DNA of 64,000 bases, taken from contig JARGXX010000138.1 of the NCBI GenBank assembly GCA_030374765.1, positions 992,001 to 1,056,000 on the forward strand, read 5' to 3'. The translations under genes were made by a program, and so were the position numbers. Shown here in pieces: positions 55,700-64,000 of the stretch. The notes under the pieces are model-generated. The model ran no database searches. It had not been told where the DNA came from and worked only from the letters and a program-made list of their open reading frames with translations. The DNA comes from Agarophyton chilense. Taxonomy: Eukaryota; Rhodophyta; Florideophyceae; Gracilariales; Gracilariaceae. Each line of letters opens with the position of its first letter. Positions within the stretch are counted from its first letter, which is position 1.

Positions 55700-57996
55700 G
55701 TGCCAGGCACTCCACGAAAAAACCAAGGTTCTTACGGTATCCTTGCAGTGTTGCCGCTTTTACCCGTAGGTGAGCTAGATCAAAAAGCCCCTGGCGGTTC
55801 ATCGGCTGGAGTTTTCCCGCTAGGGACATTAAAATAATCCATTGTCAAGTCACAAACGAGTACCAACGCGGCAACGCGTCTGCAGATCCGGTTAAAGCTT
55901 CGTTTGCTGCTACGTCCCTTTGGAAAAGCTTGCAGAAGCGACTGGTTATCAATAAACAAAATTATCCGTGTTTGATAATTATTTCGATTTCGAAGGAGCC
56001 GACGCAGACCAAGAATGACTGCCTCGCCTTCTAGAATGTGTATCGGGTGTTTTTCTCTTCCAACAATGTCGTATCGCAAATTTCCACTCCTGTTCTTCAA
56101 TCCATTCATTCCGATCTGATCCCTCGCAAATTTTCGAAGGATCTCGGCATTCGATGTAAACTACTCCTTTGCCTATTAAGCTTGCGTCTGTACAAATGAT
56201 TGTTTTGTTGAACGGCGTAGAAATACTAATCTGGATCAACGGTGATAGTTTTAAAATTAATTCCAGCTCCTTCCGGCTAACCACGTTGCCACCAACATAA
56301 TCTTTGGTCGAGGACGTAATGGAATATATTCTTTCGAAAACCGAAAAGAGCAGCCTCCTTAAGAGAATAAACCACGCCCATTTTCGAACTATAATTTGTA
56401 CTTCTTGCACCTTCAATATCTTCTTTTTCAGTACGTTTTCAGTAATTGTTATCAGCGTTCTCATTTTTACCCGCTTTGGCATCAATATGCCATTTTTTCC
56501 GACCTCAATTCCCAAGACTTCTGTACTTCCTTCTTCCGCAGGCCGGCCATGATACATTTTTCGCCTGTGAAGGCAGAGAGCTTCGCTCAGACTCCTTTAT
56601 TACGGCCGGCAGATTTCTTTCATACATTTCTTTGCTTGTTCCAAACAAAAAATAATCGTTCACCTAAGCTCCATGTTTTTATTCGCCAACGGAAATTGAA
56701 TCCGCTACCCAGTCCTCAATAGAGAGCTGAGCGCGAGCTAAGATTTCTAAATGGATTTTCTGAGCCACAAAGACAGAGTGTTACCACCCCATGGGCATTG
56801 AAAGCATGACGGGGAATAATTTTTTTCGTTCGACATCGATTGGTGGCAAACCGAAAAAGTGTTCATCCATCCTGGTAATCTCATTTGATGATATTGGTTG
56901 TCCATGTCTGACTTTCCAACATAAAGCGTTCGTCCCGCCGGGACGTGTAATCTCGCTAGATGTCTTGGGTTAGGAAGCTCGATCTTTGGAGGGTCAATAA
57001 ACTGAAGATTATCGTTCCGGGCGTTGATTATGAGCCTTTGTTTTCCCTCTTTTTTTGGGACCGCAAAAACACCATTCACAACTTTCGGTTTTCTTTCCCT
57101 CATATCTACTAACCCGCTTTCCAAGAGCTTCCTAATCAGTGCACTGTATTTTTTCGCCTTCACTCCACAAAACGGCTTCTTAGCACACTTCACATCTTCA
57201 TCTTCTCTGATAGTTTTTCTAGTCATATATAGTAGCTGTATAATCCCTGATGGTAATGGGATAATACCAGCCGAGGCTGCCAGACCATTTTCTGGCAATG
57301 ACACTCGGTCCGGATTCAGCCAGACCCATTGATGTAGGTCACTGTATTCGAACGTAGAATCCACCTCTCCTACGGACTGCTCCGCGACGAAATAAATTCG
57401 GCGAAATGGGTCCTCCTTGATGCCTTGCAAGATATTGCTCGCCAGGCTTTGGACAGCGTTTCTCTCTTGTACCGGTAGAACGGGGTGGAAATGCCCGGCA
57501 TACAAGCAAATAAGCCCACTTCGAAGTCCCTCAAGTATACTTTGAGTTCTTCTTGCGTCTCCAATTTTGTCGTTCTCGTGCGCTTGCTTTCTTTTTATCC
57601 GCGTCCAGTGTATCAGACGCCCCTGAAATAACAAGCACGTCCAGCATGCCCATCGAATTAAAAATTTCCGTTGTTGTTGTCCTTGTTTTTATATTAATTT
57701 TCGTTCCCGTCTCCTTGCTTGTGCAAGGCAGACTTATTCTTCATAAACTCCTTACGAAGTTTCGCCGAATTGTGAAGCTTTCGCTTCATTGACTCTCTTA
57801 TCAAATCTCCGTGCTCCTTTTCGAGTTCTCTGGCCGCTTCCCATTTTCCAGTCTTATCAACCATTGTCATTGCCGTCAACCCAAGAATTGCCAACTCCAC
57901 CGCCAACTCATTTTTAGCGCACACAACGCCCAACAAGCTGAAGAGGCAGTCAAAAACCCGCGGTAGTGTTGCAGCTTCCCGGCAGTTTCGAATGCC
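55700..57996 (-). mobile_element. DIRS-like segment, inverted copy
   Basis: Duplicate of 38922-41217 on the opposite strand, with the gag end, RT and RNase H traces (for example TIICTDASLIGKGVVY near 56200). A 295-codon frame (57634-56747) is open here over most of the RT entry region. Fossil; differences from the left copy are few. Confidence 0.85.
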
Positions 57997-58016
57997 TAAC
58001 TGGGCGTTGCTCTACA
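57995..58016 (-). repeat. 22-bp tip of an element C LTR at the outer end of the right arm
   Basis: On the minus strand the first 22 bases of the element C LTR (TGTAGAGCAACGCC and onward to CAGTTAGG) sit directly against the duplicated DIRS sequence, sharing GG at the join. The tip ends exactly at the LTR terminus and abuts piggyBac sequence starting AAAAT (58017). The segment is too long and too exact for chance. Confidence 0.9.
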
Positions 58017-59220
58017 AAAATGAGCATCGGAAAGCTTTAGTAACTCCGTCACACACTTTGAGCGTGGACGAAAGTATGTCACGTTGTTCTAGACTTGGTG
58101 GTATCTGGATTGAAATTGGACTTCCCCACAACACTTCTTTTGATAGATATTCTGAAAATGGTTGTGAATGAAGATAGTGTGCTGTGGAAGAAGTGCAATT
58201 ATTGTCAAAATAGAAATCTTTATGGGAGCTACGCAAGCAGATGTACAGCCTTTTGAATCGGACCATGAGCATGGAACAGCTGTTTTTATGAGACTTGTTC
58301 AAAATTGGTTGGCAGCTGATCGAATCGTTTTGTAACGATTTATATTTTGCATCTGTTGAAACAGCCGAAGAACTTTCAAAAAGAGAAATGCGACTTATTG
58401 GGGTTGTAAAAACAGCCACCAGAAGGATTCCTATGAAACATCTTTCCGAACTTACGATGAAGGCACGAGGCCAGCACGTGTCCATGGTCACGAAACTGCC
58501 TGAATTGGATCGGAAGATGGTGTCTGTGCTCTGGCTGGACCATGGGAGGAGATATTTCATCAGCACTTGTAGCAGTACCCAATCAAGCACTCCTATTTCT
58601 CGTGAAAGATGGAGGATAACTGATGGAATAACAAGGAGAATTCCTCTTTTTAATGCTATTCCAGAGGGTTGCAAGGTATACTATTCTTGTTGTTCAAGAA
58701 TTGACAGGCGTAATAGGTCACCCCAACATGATCTCAATATAGAAAAGAAGTTCAAAGTGAAAGAATGTTTTTTAGAGTGAATCCTTCTTTGCTGCAATGT
58801 GCGTGGTTGATGCTTGGAATCTGTACAAGGGTGCACACGGAAACACATTGAATCTTACACCGCATAGTTTCTATTTTAGTCTCACAGACGAACTAATAGA
58901 CAACAACTGGGATTCTATTCGAACTATGAAAATAAAATGTAAGAAGGTAGATGAAATCGAAAACCCCTATATGGTTTGTATTGGAATTCATTTAATGGAG
59001 ACCAATCGAAAACGAAGGAAATTTGATCGTTCTTTGATGTCCTAAACCTGTTCAGGACGATGCAAAGTCTGCAAAACCACTTGCAAATCAAAATTTTTTT
59101 GTGTAGAATGCAAAAAGTACAATAATATAGATGTTTAGATATGTCACAGTGGAATTGGTTGTGATTGTTTTCTAGATCATCTGCGTGACATCACATTTCG
59201 AGCAACATTTAGTCAACAAC
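58017..59220 (+). pseudogene. PiggyBac-like transposase relic (DDE_Tnp_1_7 family)
   Basis: Plus-strand blocks in piggyBac order: LSVDESMSR (first catalytic Asp region, about 58060), a PENGCE-like stretch, then the 161-codon frame 58295-58780 with FCNDLYFASVETAEELSKR (second Asp region), LIGVVKTATRRIPMKHLSEL and VSVLWLDHGRRYFIST (third Asp region). Further on come VDAWNLYKGAHGNTL (58804) and a Cys-rich C-terminus (CSGRCKVCKTTC, about 59050-59180), typical of a zinc-binding end. The N-terminal third is missing: the element starts inside the gene at 58017, where the inverted arm joins it. Several in-frame stops and frame changes between blocks show that it is dead. No terminal repeats seen. Confidence 0.75.
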
Positions 59221-59479
59221 ATGATTTTTGTGTGTCAACATGCGTTTTTAAGGATTTTTAGAGTCATGTTTTAAAAGCATAAAACAAAAGTTCAATTTAC
59301 ATGAAGCACCCTACTAATTCTATCCGCTTTATTCAACTTGCTAGATATATTTTGGTCTCTGATGAAGCTATCCCTTTAGCAAATGTGACCTCATTCTGTC
59401 TGCTGTCGAAGAGAACGCAAATGCATTCTTCGACCATAATAATTTTTAGAATTAGTCGAGCTTTCGTAGAAGTTTTTGA

Positions 59480-59575
59480 GTTACACTGAACTCAGCGAGG
59501 TTTGAACCCTGTGTTTATCAGTCTTTCAGTAGTCGTGGAACGACTGAGCTGCTGTTACTGAAGACAACTGTCAAA
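59480..59575 (-). other. tRNA-like relic
   Basis: Minus-strand sequence has a good B box (GGGTTCAAACC) and an A-box-like AGCAGCTCAGTCG about 45 bases upstream, near-normal tRNA spacing. The acceptor strands do not pair and the T-stem has mismatches, so it is a decayed tRNA gene or a tRNA-derived short interspersed element. No isotype can be assigned. Confidence 0.35.
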
Positions 59576-62066
59576 AGAATGTAGTTTAAAGTAGGAGAGA
59601 CATGGTTAGAGAATTAGTTTATTACTTAAAAAATAGAATACGCCACCGCAGCATGAAAACCAGCGATTATTACTAATTTTTTGGAAAATGAACTGGACTC
59701 AACTGAGACCGAGCTGGCCTCGTGTGAGGCCAGCCTGCCGGGCATGTAGACACCAAAGGCTTTCGAAAGGATCACATTACTGGAAACATGGCAACGTTTG
59801 TGACATTTCGCTCGATTTTCCTACTGCACATTTCTCGCTTGAGACGAAGCAGAGAGCCTTTAAAAAACTTCTTTAAACCCCACACTCATTCAGGCAATCA
59901 CTTCCCGGGTGTGAACCATACTTTTATCGACGTTTTTCTTTAAAGAAAGTACCTATTTCTTGACCACATTGCAAATTAAAGCTCCTTGATTGGAAAGTAC
60001 AGCAGCACTATCGCCTGCAGACCTTATTGATTTCGCGATGATCCCGCCAAACTTCGTCATTGTTTCAACAATACTCCCTAAACTTCGTCATTGTGTCAAC
60101 AATACTCCCTAAAGTTTCTTCTGCCTTCGGACGTTAATCTTGCAGCTCTGCCAAAGCAATCGGGTGTCTTTTCTCTCTTGTTCCGATTCCGGCATCTTCT
60201 CGTTGTTTCGTGTCTTCTTCTCTTTCTTTCGACTCATTTGCACCGACTTCCTCATCCTCTGCAAGTGTAACAGCTATTGTTTCTTGAATATTACGTGCAA
60301 TAAGCTTCGCACGCCTTATGTCCGGTGATCAGGAATGTTTCCCCGTTACGTTTTTGGCCTTTTAAAGCTTATAAAACTTGTTTTAAAGAAAGTCTTAAGC
60401 TGTAGAGGGGCGAGCGTTTGCTTTGATCTACTTTCTCGTATTATTTCCGACAGCAGTTCTACCAGATTGCACAGATAGGTTCAATTTCTTCTACAGTATC
60501 AAGAAAGCCTTTGACATTAATCCTGTTGTAGTTCGGGGCACCACCTCTTCCTTTCTCGGTATTCCCTATAAACAGTGAAAAATGCCAAACTTGGTTCGGG
60601 GGAAGTACATATTTTGGCCAAGAGCGCCCATCACTGTCCCACACGTATACGCAGTATGACCTCAATACCAGGCACCATTTTTCGTAATTTTTTTCTGTCC
60701 CCATGTAAGGCCTGTAACAAACCGCATTTGTGTATCTGCTTGGACACTAACCAAAATAAAAACTTCGTCGTCTAGTCGCTGAGCCAGGCTCATCAAAATA
60801 CGTTTACCTTGCCACAAAAATGGTGTACTAGTACGTAGTTTTCCCGAATTTGTACGCACCGTGCTCACTGGCCACCATCGCGCGCCGTTAGGGCGCTGGC
60901 CGCATTTTTCACTGGCTTTCCGCGACGCACAGTGCCGAGCATCCCATCACGTCGCGCTGCACGAACTTGGCGTCGCCGTTAGTGGGCAGTGCCTCAGCCG
61001 CCGCCGATGCCAGCCGTGCCCCCGACATCCACGCTCCCACCTCCGCCGCCGCCACCACCACGACTACCACTAGAAACACCCCACCACCTGCATCACCAGC
61101 GTCAGTAGCCTCTCGAGAGAGAAGATCTCCCCCGGCCACGCCGCACGCATCGCCAACGTCATCACCCCAGTTGTCGACAGCGTCAGCGTCAGCTGAGCTA
61201 CCGCGAACTGCCCCCCGCTCGGGCCGCCCTAGATCGCCGTGCTGGGGCCTACAGCGTGTGAGATACGTTCCCGTCTCATATCTTGCTCGACTGCAGCTCC
61301 TCCGATACCGGGTCATCGGGCGTGTCGTCTTGCACCTGCGCCACCTCGCGCAGAATCAAAACCTGCAGCCCGTAGCACTCTTTGATGTCCACCGTCGCGT
61401 CCTGGAACCTGTTGTTCCGGATTACACCCACCACCTTTCCGAACAACCCGTTCGTCAGAGTCACATACTGCCGCAGTCGTGAGAGGTACATGTTATCCGG
61501 GCTCTTCACTATCACAAATTACAACCTCTTGATCTAATTCTCATAAAAATCTTTGAATTACAAGAACTCAAGTTCCTGCTCCCTTCCATTGTCCAACGTT
61601 AACCCTAAGCCTTGTTCCGAGTTGGGTGTGCCACTTTCATGCGCATCTCACTCAGCTGCTTCTGTGTGAGGTTCAAGTACGCCGCTGCCCCACTCAAGTT
61701 GGAGCTCCCTTGTCGCGAGCTCTGCAGTCTTGATCTCAATGCCCCTCTTCCCTTAGCACTTTTCCCGAGCTCACCTCTTTCAAGTACCCGGATGGGCATT
61801 TCGGTAGCACCGCCAGCACGATTTCTTTCTTCATCACTTCGTACACGTCCAGCCAGATCCCGATCATGTTCTCCTCGCCAACCTCCATGCCCTGTCGAAG
61901 GCGTTGCCGTGAGGTACCCCCCGAGTACGATGCCATCGGCTCTGGAGTAAGGTCGTAAAAGTCCAAGAGGTCCTGCAACTGTTGCAGCGCTGCAGTATCC
62001 GGTGGTCGTTGCACGGCGTTGATCGTGATTTTAACCAGGAAGTACAGAGTCTCCGTGGTGTATAAG
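59576..62066. other. Unassigned region with a GC-rich block
   Basis: No recognised family. The 60850-61260 part is GC-rich and open on both strands (plus 60967-61482, minus 61316-60909), as low-complexity GC-rich DNA often is. Minus-strand frames at 61515-61276 (TNGLFGKVVGVIRNN, IKECYGLQVLILREVAQ) and 62221-61736 (LQDLLDFYDL, NMIGIWLDVYEVMKKEI) look protein-like in composition but match nothing I know. The second overlaps the CYP51 fragment on the other strand. They may be exons of an unknown gene or chance frames. Confidence 0.3.
60049..60110. repeat. 31-bp tandem duplication
   Basis: Two adjacent copies with period 31, each beginning AAACTTCGTCATTGT, differing at one position. No function is evident. 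Confidence 0.9.
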
Positions 62067-62975
62067 ATGCTAAGGTCCGGTGTTAGACTGGCAAGCGCCG
62101 CCGCCGCTTGTAGAAAGGAGACATTGCTAAATACTGTCTCAGCTACCAAAACTGGCGATTTCGAAGCAATTGGTAGGCTCCTCGTTATAGCATTGTCCGT
62201 AGTCCTTGGCTTTATTTCCATCTTTCAAGTCGTCGTCGGTGATGCCAAAGTCTCAAAATCCAATAGATTGGGCAAGTCCATACCACCACTAAACTATAAA
62301 GCAGGTCTCCGTTTGATTGGCAACGTGCTGGCATTTGGGAAGAACCTCTTGGACTTGGTATAGGAAGGATATGTCAAGAAGAGGGAGGGTTTCACTGTGC
62401 GGCTGTTGACAACGTGACTCAAGTTCCTCATCGTCCCAGAGACATTTGAGGCTTTCTTCAAAGCTTCGGAAACAGATATGTTCTGTTCCACAACTGGACG
62501 AGAGCGACCCATACAAGTTTAGCATCCCAGTATTTGGGAAAGATGTTGTTAACGATACCACCCTCGAAAGCCGTCTGCAACATTTTCGCATCCTGTCGAT
62601 AACCCTAAGGGTGAAAATGTGAGGAATATACGTCCCACTTTTGATCAAAGAAGTTGAAATATTTTTCGCTGATTGGGGTGATTAAGGGGAGGTTGTTCTT
62701 TTTTCCGAGTTAAGCAACCTTATCATTTTCACTAGTTCCTGCTGAATTATGGGTCGCGAAACCCAAGAGAATCCCGTCGGAGAGGGTATCACATCTTATT
62801 CATGACCTAGACCAAGGCATGGGACCAATTTCAGTGCTCGCAAACTGGTTACCCACAAAAGCTCAGAGAGCGCGTGATCGTGCACGTAAGAAGATGGGCG
62901 AGTTGTTCGAACTGATCATCTGAGCTCGCCATACGGGCCAAGGCCTATCAAATACTGAGTATACCGAATAAAACA
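62067..62975 (+). pseudogene. CYP51 (sterol 14-alpha-demethylase) pseudogene, N-terminal half
   Basis: Plus-strand blocks in CYP51 order. Possible start ATG 62067; membrane anchor GRLLVIALSVVLGFISIF; PPLNYKAGLRLIGN with FGKNLLDLV; EGYVKK and FTVRLL; FLIVPETFEAFFKASETD; DPYKFSIPVFGKDVV; RLQHFRILSITLR; YVPLLIKEVEIFFADWGD; FSELSNLIIFTSSC with IMGRE; and LIHDLDQGMGPISVLANWLP, where HDLD-x-G-x-x-PI is characteristic of CYP51. The family removes the 14-methyl group of sterols in the endoplasmic reticulum. This copy has in-frame stops at 62361, 62415, 62620, 62683, 62743 and 62921, frame changes near 62485 and 62765, and ends before the oxygen-binding helix and the haem-Cys region. It is a decayed partial duplicate. 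Confidence 0.8.
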
Positions 62976-63424
62976 GTCCATAAGAAGATAATACAGGGCT
63001 ACGTGCCAGGTGTTATATGTAAAACCAGTCTCTATAAAAAAACAGAAACTTGGTAAGTAGAAATGAAACGACAGGGGAAGAACCCGGTTCGTGACGGTTG
63101 TATAGTTCTTAACGCAGACATTAAAAACAAGTGATCGTCGCTGGAGACTCTTCCAAGTAATGTACTTTGCATCGAGCCCGAAATGCGTCATCTAATGTTT
63201 CACTGCGTAGCAGACCTTGCAAGCAACTGAGGAGTATAAACCAGACATGCAAAAGGCTTAGGTTGTTCCAAAGTACTACAACTTCATTGTTGAAGTTTGG
63301 AGCGCTATTCCAAAAGTAAGAAGAGAAAACGCAACATCGGAGGTGAGCAGAAAGTTCGTGTTCAACAACAATAAGTGACAGGAGCTTAGCATACATATCC
63401 AACGCTTCGCCAGCAAGGTCAGAG
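62976..63424. other. Intergenic stretch
   Basis: Between the CYP51 fragment and the 3' end of the TAP42-like gene. No recognisable gene. It should include the 3' untranslated region of the minus-strand gene, but no clear AATAAA was singled out. Confidence 0.4.
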
Positions 63425-64000
63425 CTACCAAATACTGTTACCAGAGCCCTTGTTGAGCTTGTCTTTCCAGTAATCCCATTTGCTTGCCTCGATAGTTTGG
63501 CGATTCACTGCCTCATCGCCATCACTTTGTTCTTCCTCTTTCCGTCGTTTTGCAGCGATATATTTCTTTCTCTTCTCAGTTGAAGCTGTTGTCAATATTT
63601 GAGCCTCATTCTCACCCCACTGCTCATTACTATACTTGGGAAGGGAGTGGCTTGGTCTGAACACCTTATCTCTCTCTTTTTCTATTTGGTTAACGAATCG
63701 AAAAATGCTTGGCATATATGGGAGGACAGAAGTTGACGCTCTCTCACGTGCTTGATCTGCTTTGACTCTCGGATCGACACCCTTCGCAGTCGGTCGTTCG
63801 ACAAAGCGCAAAATGGCGATTTCTTTCTGCAAGGAAGAAAACAGATCCAGCGCACGGCGCACAGCAGACTGACGCACAAGCAGGGAGGCTCGATGTAGAT
63901 CAGTGTCGCCTTGATTGGTGATGGAACACTTCTCAAGATAATCCATAAGAAGACTCAACCTGTTCTCCGCGGTGTTCACCGTTTTGAAGGTCGAAATCTT
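63425..64000 (-). CDS. TAP42/IGBP1 (alpha4) family PP2A-binding protein, C-terminal part
   Basis: An open frame runs from the window edge to a TAG at 63427-63425, giving about 191 residues; the start lies off the window. Helical segments LLMDYLEKCS, SAVRRALDLFSSLQKEIAIL and the following linker match the end of the alpha4 helical-repeat domain. IFRFVNQIEKERDKVFRP and LPKYSNEQWGENEAQIL correspond to the family LPTM-x-EE motif region. An acidic/basic low-complexity stretch follows, then the diagnostic C-terminus SKWDYWKDKLNKGSGN, equivalent to the EWDDWKD-x-x-x-x-GYGN end of TAP42/IGBP1. These proteins bind and stabilise the catalytic subunits of PP2A-type phosphatases and act in TOR signalling in the cytosol. 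The visible part is uninterrupted, with no intron, so it is probably a functional host gene. Confidence 0.85.
   Translation of the reverse strand, partial: KISTFKTVNTAENRLSLLMDYLEKCSITNQGDTDLHRASLLVRQSAVRRALDLFSSLQKEIAILRFVERPTAKGVDPRVKADQARERASTSVLPYMPSIFRFVNQIEKERDKVFRPSHSLPKYSNEQWGENEAQILTTASTEKRKKYIAAKRRKEEEQSDGDEAVNRQTIEASKWDYWKDKLNKGSGNSIW

Larger units (their letters stand above)
53282..57996 (-). repeat. Right arm of the 4.7-kb inverted duplication
   Basis: Inverted copy of 38922-43635. Read on the minus strand it holds DIRS-like sequence (57996-55700), the GGCAC target copy (55704-55700), a full 923-bp LTR of element C (55699-54777), the leader with primer-binding site, and gag up to about two thirds of its length (54549-53282). 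At most diagnostic sites its LTR agrees with the 5' LTR and not the 3' LTR of element C, so it was copied from the left side after element C had inserted. Confidence 0.95.

Noticed and set aside
58012-58674. 220-codon minus-strand frame across the piggyBac region
   Set aside because: The plus strand has clear piggyBac transposase blocks over the same bases; the minus frame has no family resemblance.
60909-61482. Overlapping GC-rich frames of 135 and 171 codons on opposite strands
   Set aside because: Both are low-complexity (Ala/Pro/Thr/Ser or Gly/Val/Ala) and mutually antisense; neither has a recognisable domain, so no gene is called.
1-64000. CRISPR arrays, bacterial operons, prophage
   Set aside because: No regularly spaced direct repeats, no Shine-Dalgarno-led gene clusters and no phage genes; the content is eukaryotic throughout.

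Overview
This is nuclear DNA from a eukaryote: chromodomain Ty3/gypsy, Ty1/copia, DIRS-like, piggyBac-like and DDE_Tnp_4-like elements, an AGC tRNA-Ala without an encoded CCA, a TAP42/IGBP1 gene and a CYP51 fragment. No bacterial operons were seen. The tRNA-Ala appears to carry a short intron in its T-loop. Such displaced tRNA introns are best known from red algae (Cyanidioschyzon), so a repeat-rich multicellular red alga is the best guess, but this is inference.

Layout. 1-5.4 kb: 3' half of an old chromodomain Ty3/gypsy element (element A), cut by the window edge. 5.5-6.85 kb: Ty1/copia pol fragment. 6.85-16.84 kb: second, badly decayed chromodomain gypsy element (element B) with a 3' LTR. 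17.05-18.25 kb: fragment of a different gypsy lineage on the minus strand. 18.5-23.4 kb: old copia element with LTRs, followed by a copia gag relic on the minus strand (23.5-25.0 kb). 26.2-28.9 kb: DIRS-like element with a tyrosine recombinase, minus strand. 29-37 kb: mostly single-copy-looking DNA with the tRNA-Ala (32.06 kb), a secreted glycine-rich protein gene (34.43-35.13 kb) and a DDE transposase relic (36.7-37.3 kb).

38-58 kb is a nested structure. A DIRS-like element was split by a young, nearly whole chromodomain gypsy element (element C, 41218-53012, 923-bp LTRs, target duplication GGCAC). A 4.7-kb block spanning DIRS + 5' LTR + gag (38922-43635) then reappears inverted at 53282-57996, and ends in a 22-bp LTR tip that abuts a piggyBac relic (58.0-59.2 kb). 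The right end holds a decayed CYP51 fragment (62.07-62.98 kb) and the C-terminal part of a TAP42/IGBP1 gene running off the window.

Main points of interest: (1) all three chromodomain gypsy elements carry a related protein-coding region on the opposite strand between the chromodomain and the 3' LTR, an antisense accessory gene; (2) the inverted duplication could make double-stranded RNA against element C; (3) the tRNA-Ala with a T-loop intron and a bulge-helix structure. Much of 25.0-26.2, 28.9-34.3, 35.1-36.7 and 59.2-62.0 kb remains unassigned.
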